Shown: positions 1-7,605, counted from the stretch's first letter. The stretch: 32,749 nucleotides of DNA from Gammaproteobacteria bacterium (GCA_005878835.1 VBMV01000082.1:1-32749), one strand, 5' to 3'. Translations and numbers: made by a program. The notes: generated from the sequence alone by a model not told the origin.

Positions 1-2
1 CG

Positions 3-893
3 GACTGGCCGTTGCTGCTGCCGATGGTGAAGAGTGCTTCACGCGCGATGGATGCCGTCCAGCGGCTCGCCCGGGAGCAGTGGGGACTCGCGATCGCGAG
101 GTTCACGGTGACCGGCGCATCCAAGCGCGGCTGGACATCGTGGCTCACCGCGGCCGTCGATCCCCGCGTGGCGGGCGTAGCTCCGATGGTCATCGACATG
201 CTCAACATGAAGGCGCAGATCGAGCTGCAGCGGCAGACGTTCGGCGGGCTGTCTGAGGAAATCAAGGATTATGAGGAGATTCGGCTCCCCGAGCGCATCG
301 ATTCGCCGACCGGGCGGGAGCTGGTGGCGATAGTCGACCCGTACAGCTACCGTGACCGGCTGCTGCAGCCCAAGCTCATTCTGCTCGCAACCAACGATCC
401 GTACTGGCCACTCGATGCGCTGAACGTCTATTGGAATGGGCTGCCGGAACCGAAGCGGGTTCTTTATCTCCCCAATCAGACGCACGGCCTGCGGGATGTC
501 GACCGCCTCATCGGTAGCCTCGCCGCCCTGAACCGCTATGCGGAGGAGGGCAAAGCGCTGCCAGAAGTGTCCGGAGCTTTCACGCAGCGCAACGGCCGGC
601 TTGAGCTCACCGTGCGCACCGATCGGACGCCTGCGCGTGTGCTGGCGTGGAGCGCGCTGAGCGCGACGCGCGATTTTCGTCAGGCACGCTGGACCTCTCG
701 CCGATGCAGCCGCTCGGGCGGTCTCTACGAATGCGAGGCGCGCACGCCGGACGACGCCTACGCAGCCCTGTACGCCGAAGCCGTGTTCCACGATCGCGGC
801 GAGCATGGCTTTTCGCTTTCGACGACGGTTCATATCAGCAGCGGCCCGCAGGCTGATCATCGGACTGCACGGGTCGACCGCGGGCATCGATGA
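3..893 (+). CDS. PqaA-like alpha/beta hydrolase, 5' end missing
   Basis: This is the C-terminal part of a PhoPQ-activated pathogenicity-related (PqaA) type alpha/beta hydrolase. The frame is open to the left window edge, so the N-terminus and any signal peptide lie outside. Visible are the nucleophile elbow GASKRGWTSWL, with Ser as the expected nucleophile; an acidic-residue region, ATNDPYWPLDAL, after a beta strand; and a histidine motif, NQTHGL, giving a plausible Ser-Asp-His triad. The tail FSLSTTVHI, close to the stop, resembles the usual end of the family, so the 3' end looks intact. PqaA homologues are exported proteins of poorly known substrate. No neighbour in the window suggests a specific role. 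Confidence 0.85.
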   Translation, partial: DWPLLLPMVKSASRAMDAVQRLAREQWGLAIARFTVTGASKRGWTSWLTAAVDPRVAGVAPMVIDMLNMKAQIELQRQTFGGLSEEIKDYEEIRLPERIDSPTGRELVAIVDPYSYRDRLLQPKLILLATNDPYWPLDALNVYWNGLPEPKRVLYLPNQTHGLRDVDRLIGSLAALNRYAEEGKALPEVSGAFTQRNGRLELTVRTDRTPARVLAWSALSATRDFRQARWTSRRCSRSGGLYECEARTPDDAYAALYAEAVFHDRGEHGFSLSTTVHISSGPQADHRTARVDRGHR

Positions 894-1371
894 GCTCCGC
901 GCTACACCGCACTCCGTCGATCTTGGCGAGCGAGTCTGGGAGGCTCGAGAGTCTTCGCGTAGTATTCCCCTTCCATATACAGTGTGACCTCCAAGCGTGT
1001 CGACGCTGCGAGGACTCCGAGTCGCCGGATGACCGCCTACCTCATCACGTTCAGGCCAGAAGCCGAAAGCCCGAAGGAGGGCGCATCGCTCCCCGAGTTG
1101 CAGCGGCGGGCCCGCTGGCCGGTGTCGATGGCCGGGCCGGCGGTCTCCTCAAGATGTGCCGCTGCCACGGCGGCAGTCACGCCTTTCCGTGGCACGGCGC
1201 CGGCTCGCGGCCGGGAACGTCGACTTGGCCCGGCTGGAGCCGAAGGGGTATCTCGGGTCCATCCGCGTCGTGGCCGAGCCCACGCAGATGCTGCTCTACA
1301 GCGAGCGCGGCTTCGTCGAGGCGGCTCTGATGAGAGCCGCCGGGAACATCGCAAGTATTGTTGGTAGCGGG

Positions 1372-1384
1372 CGCCCGAGTTGGG
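1372..1384 (-). repeat. degenerate tRNA-fMet 3'-end fragment
   Basis: The plus strand reads TGGTAGCGGGCGC, one mismatch from the first 13 bases of the complement of the tRNA-fMet gene at 11851. It is followed by CCGAGTT instead of the CCGCTTCGAGC of repeat R1, so any R1 here is too diverged to call. It may mark the oldest and leftmost unit of the tRNA-anchored array, or be chance. Confidence 0.4.
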
Positions 1385-1491
1385 TTTCGAACGACCCTGA
1401 ATTCATTGATATTCCGCTCAGGTAGTCACGGGCTAAGTCGGGATTCCCTTCGCAGCCTCCGCAGCGCTGCGGTCCTCGGGGTTCCCCCGTA

Positions 1492-1526
1492 TCCCCTAGC
1501 GTTCATTGCCATCGACACCATCGGGG
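1492..1526 (+). repeat. 35-bp imperfect direct repeat, left copy
   Basis: This copy and the one at 2141-2175 match at 28 of 35 positions, sharing TCCCCT, GCGTTCA and CATCGACAC in the same order and spacing. The left copy lies just upstream of the ribosome binding site of the secreted protein at 1535. The right copy contains its stop codon. Confidence 0.65.
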
Positions 1527-1534
1527 GAGAGACC

Positions 1535-2158
1535 ATGTCAAGTCTCGAACTAGCGAACTACTTAGGCGTGTCAGCGTTACTGCTGTTGCTGGGATCGACG
1601 GCACAGGCACAGGCTGCGACGCCACCGGTTGGCCAGCCCCTTTTCGGGGAGTGGCATCGCCTCAATTCCACCGGGAGTCCGCCAGCAGCCTCAGAGCACG
1701 AGGTGATGCACTTCGGGGTCGAAGGGACCACTTGGGCCGGTCGTTACGACAAACACCCCGAGCCCGCTCTCGCATTTGCGAACCCGCCGGAGGGTAGGTA
1801 CGGAGTCTTCATCGGTGCGGACGCGGCGAGCTTCGTCTGCCAACCTGCCTTCCCCTTCCATCCGTGTCAGAACGTGGTGGAGGTTGCCGAGGGTACGACG
1901 CGGTACTACCCGCCGCATCAACCGCCCTTCGACGTCCGTCAGCAAACCATCGTAGTACGGGACGAAAACGGTCAAGAGGTGATGTGGCAGTACTGGATTA
2001 GTCCGGGGAACTTCGCTTGCCCGTGGTATCGCACTTTCGATGAAGCGCTGGCGGCGAATCCCTTTCCTACTCATGGAGATTGCGTCTTCCCGGTCACGAT
2101 CCATGACCAGCGGGAGCAACCCTCCGTGCGGGGAACTCCGTCCCCTGGCGTTCACTAG
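1535..2158 (+). CDS. secreted protein of unknown function
   Basis: About 207 residues. I chose the ATG at 1535 because GGGGGAGAG precedes it and a signal peptide follows directly: LGVSALLLLLGSTAQAQA has a hydrophobic core and an AQA-type cleavage site. The open frame extends further upstream, but that part is not protein-like. The mature part has several cysteines (SFVCQPAFPFHPCQ, FACPWYR, HGDCVFP), suggesting disulfides in the periplasm or outside the cell, plus a short Pro/Tyr-rich patch (YYPPHQPPF). I do not recognise the family. The gene sits alone between two copies of a 35-bp repeat and its last codons lie inside the right copy. Confidence 0.65.
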   Translation: MSSLELANYLGVSALLLLLGSTAQAQAATPPVGQPLFGEWHRLNSTGSPPAASEHEVMHFGVEGTTWAGRYDKHPEPALAFANPPEGRYGVFIGADAASFVCQPAFPFHPCQNVVEVAEGTTRYYPPHQPPFDVRQQTIVVRDENGQEVMWQYWISPGNFACPWYRTFDEALAANPFPTHGDCVFPVTIHDQREQPSVRGTPSPGVH

Positions 2159-2175
2159 CATCGACACAATCCGGC
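2141..2175 (+). repeat. 35-bp imperfect direct repeat, right copy
   Basis: Partner of the repeat at 1492-1526. The stop codon of the secreted protein (TAG, 2156-2158) lies within it, so the repeat supplies the protein's C-terminus. Confidence 0.65.
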
Positions 2176-2189
2176 GAGCTCGCGTGGTG

Positions 2190-2711
2190 CCGCTCCGCCT
2201 GGAAACGCTCGGCGGTGGGCTCCAAGCAGCGGCGGTGCGCGTTGAGCCATGTCGGGCAGATCGGCACGCACCAGGACGAGCCACTGCGTATCGGTTCCGC
2301 AAAGCCTGTGGGACGGCGTGAAGAAGCGGCAGGGCGAAATCGAGTGCATGAGCGTGACCCATCCGCGGCGCGCTCAGGCGCAACGGCCGGCTGCCGCGGT
2401 ATCTGCCGTCGGGGCTGCTAGTCTGTGGGCAATGCGGCGGCACGTCCCGTCGCGTGAATACCCGAGAGTACGGTTGCGCGAGCCACGTCGACGGCGGTCA
2501 TGCGGCGTGTACGAACGGCATCCGGGTCCGGGGCGAGCTCGCCGAGAGCAAGCTGTTGGAGGAACTGCAGCGCGAGATTCTCAGCCCGGAGGGCATCGCG
2601 CTGCTCGAGAGCAAGGTCCGCGAGAACATGCGCGGGCGTAGGCAACTCTGCTGCATGGTGCGAGGATCTCTTGTCGAAGCGGTCGGGCCGCGGTCGGTCA
2701 ACTTGCAGTAG
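2190..2711 (+). pseudogene. serine recombinase remnant (zinc ribbon part, frameshifted)
   Basis: The best-preserved frame, about 2358-2711, contains the zinc beta-ribbon of large serine recombinases: SGLLVCGQCGG, then EYGCASHVDGGHAACTNGIR, giving the two Cys pairs, followed by the usual helix ELAESKLLEELQREILSP. The upstream piece SLWDGVKKRQGEIE, which in the family precedes the ribbon, is in another frame near 2310. A third frame holds an even earlier EPLRI piece. No catalytic serine domain is seen, and the coiled-coil end stops early. At least two frameshifts and both ends missing make this a dead gene. It shows a phage or integrative element once lay here. Large serine recombinases do not usually use tRNA 3' ends, so it need not be related to the tRNA-anchored array. 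Confidence 0.75.
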
Positions 2712-3403
2712 CGGCAAGTGCGTTCTCGCGGCATGCACCCTTGTCCAAAATATCCAGCACAGCCGAGCTGAGGCCCGCGCCACGCTATTCCGGCCGATAC
2801 AGAAGGTGCCGAAGGCGAGCCTCCTGAATCACAGCATCTGTCCGGCGCACACGGCTCGATCCCGTTGTTTTGTCCAAGCTTTCCATCAATCGCCACGACA
2901 TCACAAGGAGCTATTCGGGTTGGGTCTTCGGAGAATTCAATGTTGCGACCGTTTCGGCGTGTTGGCCGTGTTGCATTGCGGCGCTCGCTTCCCCGACAGA
3001 CATGGAGGTTTCCCCGCATTGACAGCCGCAGCATTGAGGCATCTAGTGCGCCGACACGAGGCGGCGCGGCCTGCGCACGCGGATGCCGACTGAACGCGGG
3101 CACACCTCTCGTTCTGCTCGCATACTCAGTACAGTGGCCGCGGGGGGAATTTAAAGAAACGCTCGGTGACCGCTCGCGCCGGCGGGTGACAGACTCGTCG
3201 GCGCAGTTGCATTCGAGGGAGTACCTTCCCGCGTTTCGGTTCAATGAACGCGTTAGACCAAAAGAAGTCAGAACACCCGACCCGAACGGACACTTCGAGC
3301 TGGGAGGGACGCTCGCCACGCGCGGGCGCGTTCGGCAGGCTTGCCGTGTCCGGAATGGTCGACTTTTACGTTTGCATAACATTAATCAAACTGGGGGAAG
3401 CCT
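2712..3403. other. gene-less stretch between recombinase remnant and HbpS-like gene
   Basis: There are long open frames on both strands, but none has convincing composition or a recognisable domain. They look like products of high GC. A minus-strand stretch around 2900 reads IAPCDVVAIDGK, faintly recalling transposases with an AIDGK motif, but too little matches to call one. The last bases hold the ribosome binding site of the next gene (GGGGA before 3404) and an AT-rich stretch around 3370-3390 that may carry its promoter. Confidence 0.4.
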
Positions 3404-4192
3404 ATGACAATCTCGATAACACGCGTGATTGCGATTCTTTTCGGTGCGGCAGCCACGACTTGGGGCGCGGGGGCGGCCTTTGCTCAAGATACAGAACAGT
3501 GTGCCGGACTGCCCAGCCAGGGTGCCCTGAAGAATGCTCTGACGCTCGCGCGCAATCAGGCCAATGGGGGCTTCAATCTCGACATGTGGGCCACGGTCGT
3601 GAATCGCGATGGACTGGTATGCGCAGTGGCCTTCACCGGTTCAGATCGCGGGCAGCAATGGCCCGGGAGCCGCGTCATCTCGGCTCAGAAGGCGAATACC
3701 GCTAATGCATTCAGCCTGCCGGGCCTCGCACTATCCACGGCCAACTTGTACTCGGCAGTCCAGCCCGGCGGCAGCCTGTACGGCTTGCAGCACAGCAATC
3801 CTGTGAACACCGCGGTGGCTTACCTTGGTCCGGCAACGAACTTTGGCACCGGCAGTGACCCAATGGTGGCTCATCGTATCGGTGGTGTGAATGTCTTCGG
3901 AGGCGGACTCGCTTTATACAACAGCGCCCACGTCCTGGTCGGCGCCATCGGCGTGAGTGGTGACAGTTCCTGCGCGGATCACAACATCGCGTGGCGAACC
4001 CGGAATGACTTGGGTTTGGATCACGTACCCGCGGGAGTGAGTGGAGATCCAGCACGCCCGGATAACATCGTGTACGACATCACCCCTCAGCATGGCCAGC
4101 AGGAGGGAGTCAGCGCGAGTGGCTGGGGGCACCCGCAATGCAGCCCCGTCGCGACAGCGCTTGCTGGGAGCCTGCCTGCCACGAGCCGCTGA
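3404..4192 (+). CDS. secreted HbpS/GlcG-like (DUF336) heme-binding-type protein
   Basis: 262 residues with a clear Sec signal peptide (hydrophobic segment, cleavage near GAAFA-QD). The mature part fits the GlcG/HbpS/PduO C-terminal fold (DUF336): an early helix LKNALTLARNQA, a strand WATVVNRDGLVCAV, a mid-domain SAQKANTANAFS in the place of the usual substrate-proximal helix, and the late glycine-rich strand VLVGAIGVSGDSSCADH. Relatives are extracellular heme-binding or heme-degrading proteins or cofactor-handling enzymes of uncertain chemistry. The start is supported by CTGGGGGAAGCC just upstream. It stands alone. Family placement is fairly secure; the actual ligand is unknown. Confidence 0.8.
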   Translation: MTISITRVIAILFGAAATTWGAGAAFAQDTEQCAGLPSQGALKNALTLARNQANGGFNLDMWATVVNRDGLVCAVAFTGSDRGQQWPGSRVISAQKANTANAFSLPGLALSTANLYSAVQPGGSLYGLQHSNPVNTAVAYLGPATNFGTGSDPMVAHRIGGVNVFGGGLALYNSAHVLVGAIGVSGDSSCADHNIAWRTRNDLGLDHVPAGVSGDPARPDNIVYDITPQHGQQEGVSASGWGHPQCSPVATALAGSLPATSR

Positions 4193-4386
4193 GCGGAACG
4201 TCGGTTTCCAAGATCGCAGAAAGGGGTTTGCGCGTGAGCGCGGACCCCTTGCGGTCGGCTGCCCGTCGCGCACGTAGCGTGCAGGTTGCGTCTCGACGGT
4301 CGTTGCTCACGGGCTCCGCGGGTGGCTCCGAGAATCTGTTCCGCAGCAATCAGTCTGTCGAGTAACCCCGGATTTATTGAATCGGT
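4193..4386. other. short spacer left of the first R1 repeat
   Basis: No gene seen. The last bases, AATCGGT, directly precede the tRNA-fMet 3'-end fragment at 4387. Confidence 0.5.
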
Positions 4387-4586
4387 TGGTAGCGGGGGCG
4401 CGCTTCGAGCTTTATAGCGCCTATTCCATCCGCGTGCCGGCGGTTCCGGCCAGCGTCATCGCGGCGGAATGAGACGCCTTGCAACGGTTTGCATTCTTGT
4501 GCGCCAGGAGGGCAGGGACATTCAGGTCCTCCGCGTCCTCCGCGTCCGCCGCCAACGGAGCGATCGCGGAACCGGCGGACGGGGAC
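4387..4586 (+). repeat. repeat R1, copy A
   Basis: It begins with the 13-base tRNA-fMet end fragment TGGTAGCGGGGGC, continues with CGCTTCGAGCTTTATAGCGC, and runs to TTGCAACGGTTTGCAT (4479-4494). A second conserved block, GAGCGATCGCGGAACC, starts at 4558. By eye about 12 of the first 108 positions differ from copy C. Its 16 bases at 4479-4494 are the exact inverted complement of 5303-5318 at the far end of the same unit. It lies upstream of the DUF3018/MazF pair. Confidence 0.85.
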
Positions 4587-4630
4587 GAGACAGCGGCCAG
4601 GTGCCGACCCCGATCATCTGATAAGCGTTG

Positions 4631-4664
4631 CATGTAACACTGAAAGAGTGCATGCTGTTACATG
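4631..4664. promoter_or_regulatory. inverted repeat, likely toxin-antitoxin operator
   Basis: CATGTAAC (4631-4638) and GTTACATG (4657-4664) form a perfect 8-bp inverted repeat with an 18-bp spacer, 25 bases before the antitoxin start. Autoregulation by antitoxin binding to such a palindrome is the rule in type II modules, so this is the likely operator. Confidence 0.55.
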
Positions 4665-4688
4665 TCACTTTCTTCGGGAGAATCGATT

Positions 4689-4925
4689 GTGAGTCCAGCC
4701 CGTGTCAGGAACGGTTTGCGCACCCCGGTCGCCCAACGTGTGCAGAAGCACCGCAAGGCACTACGCGCCGCGGGCCTTCGTCCCATCCAGATCTGGGTCC
4801 CCGATGTTCGCTCGAAGCGCTTTGTCGCCCAGGCCCACCGGCAATCGCTCGCGGTCGCCAACAGCCCGTATGAGAAGGATGATCAAGCCTTCATCGACTC
4901 CATCTCCGACTGGGACACGACATGA
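4689..4925 (+). CDS. antitoxin, DUF3018 / MazE-family type
   Basis: 78 residues. I chose the GTG at 4689 because GGGAG lies 8 bases upstream; an in-frame ATG at 4662 overlaps the inverted repeat. The sequence has the DUF3018 pattern: TPVAQRVQKHRKALRAAGLR, then PIQIWVPDVRS, then an acidic tail ending DDQAFIDSISDWD. In the family the basic N-terminal part binds DNA and the acidic tail wraps and neutralises MazF. Its stop overlaps the MazF start (ATGA), so the two are translationally coupled. It is the cargo of the first tRNA-anchored unit. Confidence 0.85.
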   Translation: MSPARVRNGLRTPVAQRVQKHRKALRAAGLRPIQIWVPDVRSKRFVAQAHRQSLAVANSPYEKDDQAFIDSISDWDTT

Positions 4926-5257
4926 AACGTGGCGACATCTGGACTGTCGCCGGCGGTCCGGGCTACGCCGGCAAACCCCGGCCCGTTATGGTCCTGCAGG
5001 ACAACAGGTTCGACGCCACGGAGTCCATCACGATTTGCCCCTTCACGGGTGATCCAACAGCCGCCGAACTGTTCCGTATTCCGATTGAGCCCACTGCGAC
5101 CAACGGTCTTAAGAGCCCGTCCCGCCTCATGGTCGACAAAATCACCACTGTCGCAAAGAGCAAGGTGGGCAAACAGATCGGACGTCTCGATGACGAGGAC
5201 GTCGTGCGCTTAAACCGCGCAGTCGTCGTGTTTCTCGGGCTGGCTGGCTCGAGCTAG
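4922..5257 (+). CDS. MazF/PemK-family endoribonuclease toxin
   Basis: 111 residues, the usual length for MazF. It begins KRGDIW and has the conserved basic segment GKPRPVMVLQ, then a Thr/Cys strand SITICPFTGDP in the place of the T-rich strand near the active site, SPSRLMVDKITTV, and a final helix DDEDVVRLNRAVVVFLGL. MazF toxins cut RNA at short motifs and are inhibited by the neighbouring antitoxin. Start overlap with the antitoxin is 4 bases. All core elements seem present, so it is probably functional. The cleavage motif cannot be inferred. Confidence 0.9.
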   Translation: MKRGDIWTVAGGPGYAGKPRPVMVLQDNRFDATESITICPFTGDPTAAELFRIPIEPTATNGLKSPSRLMVDKITTVAKSKVGKQIGRLDDEDVVRLNRAVVVFLGLAGSS

Positions 5258-5302
5258 GCGCTGCGGAAGGCGTGCGCGCCGCTCCCAGTGGAGGACTCGA
5301 TG

Positions 5303-5332
5303 ATGCAAACCGTTGCAAATGGTAGCGGGGGC
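5303..5332 (-). repeat. unit end with tRNA-fMet 3'-end fragment
   Basis: ATGCAAACCGTTGCAA (5303-5318) is the exact inverted complement of 4479-4494, and AT then GGTAGCGGGGGC completes a copy of the tRNA-fMet 3' end (5320-5332). CGTTGCAAATGGTAGCGGGG is shared with the true tRNA gene end at 11842-11861, so this end has the same junction as the living tRNA. Confidence 0.8.
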
Positions 5333-5557
5333 GTGCTACCTCTTGATCTACCAGACGTGCACCTGATACGAACTCGAACATAACGCAAGGCTCCCTGGTG
5401 GCTCGGCACCATTGTCAGCCGGCAGTACCCGGTCGCCGAAGTGGTGGTCTATCACGCGGATCGTTTGTCCGCCCTTGAGAGGCGCGAGGCGGCACTCAAA
5501 TCGGGAATATACTGCGAGCGCTCCTGCCTCGTTGAGCGCCGAGTTTCAGGGTTACCG

Positions 5558-6505
5558 ATGGGCCTAAAGCTGGTCGCAATCTGGCGTCGCCTGCCAGTCC
5601 TAGTGCGCGCCCCGATTGTTGCCTTTGTCGTGCTCAACGTCGGGTCGATACTCGCCGTCTTGCCGATATTCGGAAATACGAAATTCCTGACCAGCGTCCC
5701 GTGGGCGCTTCCGGGCACGATGGCCATTATGTGGGCGTTTTGGCTGTACGCTACCGGCAGCGGCTATCCGTCGGCGACGCGCGCGTATCGTGCCACGATG
5801 ACGCGCGACAAGACGGTCTCGGCATCGGTTTGGCGCGCAGCCATCCCGGCGGTTATCGCCTCGCTGATTGTCACTTGGAGCTTGCGCCTAGTGCTGCCCA
5901 GCGTCGTTCCAGTCGCGCCACCAAGTCTCCCGATCGACATCAGCGTCTACCCGGTCACGACCGTAATTGGTCTCGCGCTCGCGATAGCCTTATCGGCCGG
6001 AGTCGTCGAGGAGATCGCGTTCCGCGGCTATCTGCAGAAGTCGCTTGAGGATGCCTACGGGATAGTACCGGCGCTAATCCTAACCGGCATCGCATTCTGG
6101 TCCGCTCACGCGGACAAGGTGACCGTCAGTCACTTGCCGTTCCATCTCGCGGTCAGCGTATTGCTCGGAACTGCGACCTACCTGACGCGTTCGTTGCTGC
6201 CCGCCATGGTCGGGCACGTACTGGGAGATGCACTTCTTCTCCCAGCATACGTGTATCACCGTCCGCATGTCGCCTGGTCGTTGCTCACCGCTCGACCTGT
6301 TTGGGAAGGTCATGCGAATGCAACCGTTGTCGATCGGCTGCACGTCATCGTGACCTCTGTGCGACCCAGTCTTTTGCTCGAGCCGAGTTCGCATCCTTTG
6401 GCCGTGGCCGGGTGGCTTCTGATCGTGAGTTCGATCGCTGCGGTCTTCGCCTTGCGACGACTCGCGCGCATTGCCGCCATCGCGAGCACGCACCGACAGC
6501 GGTGA
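5558..6505 (+). CDS. CPBP-family intramembrane metalloprotease (CAAX/Abi type)
   Basis: About 315 residues with 7-8 hydrophobic membrane segments. The three CPBP (Abi) motifs are visible in order: EEIAFRGYL in the EExxxR motif, an aromatic-rich segment IAFWSAHAD with the second-motif His, and HVLGDALLL, where an N/D after His is usual. These residues build the zinc site of Rce1-like proteases. Bacterial members act in peptide maturation, bacteriocin self-immunity or abortive infection. I prefer the ATG at 5558 (AGGG upstream); an in-frame GTG at 5441 would add a polar, unlikely N-terminus. It is the only gene in its tRNA-bounded unit, and the unit's end lies within 15 bases of the stop. A defence or immunity role is inferred from context only. 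Confidence 0.85.
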   Translation: MGLKLVAIWRRLPVLVRAPIVAFVVLNVGSILAVLPIFGNTKFLTSVPWALPGTMAIMWAFWLYATGSGYPSATRAYRATMTRDKTVSASVWRAAIPAVIASLIVTWSLRLVLPSVVPVAPPSLPIDISVYPVTTVIGLALAIALSAGVVEEIAFRGYLQKSLEDAYGIVPALILTGIAFWSAHADKVTVSHLPFHLAVSVLLGTATYLTRSLLPAMVGHVLGDALLLPAYVYHRPHVAWSLLTARPVWEGHANATVVDRLHVIVTSVRPSLLLEPSSHPLAVAGWLLIVSSIAAVFALRRLARIAAIASTHRQR

Positions 6506-6507
6506 AG

Positions 6508-6530
6508 AATGCAAAATTGGTAGTGGGGGT
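6508..6530 (-). repeat. degenerate unit end with tRNA-fMet 3'-end fragment
   Basis: AATGCAAAAT then TGGTAGTGGGGGT (6518-6530). The tRNA part has two mismatches to the 13-base fragment. The preceding AATGCAAA fits the intact unit end ATGCAAACCGTTGCAAA after an internal deletion. It closes the CPBP unit, and the next fragment is only 58 bases on. Confidence 0.6.
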
Positions 6531-6575
6531 GCGCTTGTGGCGTTGCTTGCTGCGGCTCCCGTTTGCCTGATTAGT

Positions 6576-6763
6576 TGGTAGCGGGGGGTCGCTACGAGCT
6601 TTATAGCGCCTATCCCATCCGGGTGCTGGCGGTTCCCGCCAGCGTCTTCGCGACGCGATGAGACGCTTTGCAACGTCTTGCATTTGCGTGCGCCAGCAGG
6701 GGGACGCGGATCCTCCGGCAGTCGCCGTCCTAGTTGAGCGATGGCGGAACTGGCGGATGGGGA
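6576..6763 (+). repeat. repeat R1, copy B
   Basis: It starts with the tRNA-fMet fragment TGGTAGCGGGGGG. About 9 of the first 112 bases differ from copy C, and the run TCTTCGCGACGCGATGAGAC onward is identical in both. AGCGTCT and AGACGCT within it form a perfect 7-bp stem around TCGCGACGCGATG. Block 2, GAGCGATGGCGGAACTGG, lies at 6736-6763. Copies B and C have the same length (188 bp). It precedes the AbrB/MazF pair. Confidence 0.85.
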
Positions 6764-6813
6764 TCAGACGCCGAGCCGGCGGGCGCCGACGGGCACCCGG
6801 GAAATCCGCTTTC

Positions 6814-6852
6814 TTGACGGGAGCCATCCAATGTATATACTTGTTTATACAT
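6814..6852 (+). promoter_or_regulatory. promoter with overlapping palindromic operator
   Basis: TTGACG (6814-6819), a 16-bp spacer and TATACT (6836-6841) form a good sigma-70 promoter. A perfect inverted repeat, ATGTATA (6831-6837) and TATACAT (6846-6852), covers the -10 element. Binding of the antitoxin or toxin-antitoxin complex there would repress the operon. GGAGG follows 10 bases before the antitoxin ATG. Confidence 0.65.
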
Positions 6853-6876
6853 GCTTGGCGCAGGAGGTAACTACCT

Positions 6877-7131
6877 ATGGCAAAGAGGGCAACCCTCACG
6901 GTTCAACAGTGGGGGAATAGTCTGGCGGTACGCATCCCGGCGGCCGTAGCCCGATCCGCCCGGTTTGTGGTGGGCCAACCGGTGGAGCTGTCCGTCGGTG
7001 AAGAGGGAGTACTAGTCAAACGGGCCGGTAGGCCGAAATTGACGCTGGCACAGAAGCTTGCTGTGTTTGATCCCGCTCAGCACGGCGGCGAAGTGATGGC
7101 TACGTATCGCATAGGCGCCGAGGAACTTTGA
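6877..7131 (+). CDS. AbrB/MazE-type antitoxin
   Basis: 84 residues with the swapped-hairpin AbrB fold signature of MazE: QQWGNSLAVRIPAAVARSA followed by VGQPVELSVGEEGVLVKR. The C-terminal part (KLAVFDPAQHGGEVMATYR) is the toxin-binding tail, here less acidic than usual. The strong site AGGAGG before the ATG supports the start. Its stop overlaps the toxin start (TGATG). It is unrelated in sequence to the DUF3018 antitoxin of the neighbouring unit. Confidence 0.9.
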   Translation: MAKRATLTVQQWGNSLAVRIPAAVARSARFVVGQPVELSVGEEGVLVKRAGRPKLTLAQKLAVFDPAQHGGEVMATYRIGAEEL

Positions 7132-7496
7132 TGGCTGGGCGCCTGTCGTGGAGTCCGAGTCGCGGTGACATGATCTGGATCGACTGCAGTCCGCAGGTCG
7201 GGCGGGAGATGAAGGACGTACATCCCTTGCTGGTGCTGTCTCCGCGGGAATTCAATGTGCGCACCGGCATCGTGATAGGTCTGCCGATGACGACGGCGCG
7301 CTACAACGAGACCAACCCGTTCGCGATTCGTTTCGTAGGTCCGAAGGGTGCAGTGAGCTACATCCTCGGGCATCAACCGAAGTCGTTTGATTGGAGAGCG
7401 CGCGCAGCCAAGCCGCATCCGTGGAAGCAGGTGCCCGAAGACACGTTTGGGCTCGCGTGCGAAACACTTAACCAGATCATCTTGATTGGCAGCTGA
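7131..7496 (+). CDS. MazF/PemK-family endoribonuclease toxin
   Basis: 121 residues; the ATG at 7131 shares one base with the antitoxin stop. It begins with the MazF core SPSRGDMIWIDCSP, then HPLLVLSPREFNVRTGIVIG, a strand with LPMTT in the active-site position, and FAIRF. A segment KSFDWRARAAKP matches the conserved basic region before the last helix, in the EndoA/ChpB style. It is a ribonuclease toxin checked by the upstream AbrB-type antitoxin. It differs clearly from the MazF at 4922, so the two units did not arise by simple duplication of cargo. Confidence 0.9.
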   Translation: MAGRLSWSPSRGDMIWIDCSPQVGREMKDVHPLLVLSPREFNVRTGIVIGLPMTTARYNETNPFAIRFVGPKGAVSYILGHQPKSFDWRARAAKPHPWKQVPEDTFGLACETLNQIILIGS

Positions 7497-7605
7497 TGAC
7501 GCGGTCTAGACCCAAACTGTCAGAGTCGCACCAGCCGCACGACAGGCGGACTATCCAGCACGGGTCGTTAACGACACCCTGCTCGGGATGGAGGGTCCTT
7601 GACTT

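Larger units (their letters stand above)
894..1534. other. gene-poor stretch with a possible decayed ORF and a degenerate tRNA-end fragment
   Basis: No convincing intact gene is seen. A reading frame from an ATG at 1029 begins MTAYLITFRPEAE and looks protein-like for about 20 residues, then becomes low-quality sequence. Another frame reads protein-like from about 1224 to 1425 (for example AEPTQMLLYSERGFVEAAL). These could be pieces of one frameshifted gene, but I do not recognise the family. A 13-base match (one mismatch) to the tRNA-fMet 3' end lies at 1372, and a short perfect palindrome, CCGCAGCGCTGCGG, lies near 1460. Confidence 0.4.

Noticed and set aside
2498-3382. 294-codon minus-strand ORF with an AIDGK-like string, possible transposase
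   Set aside because: Only a five-residue match; composition is Arg/Ser/Cys-rich throughout, it crosses the recombinase remnant, and no inverted repeat ends were found.
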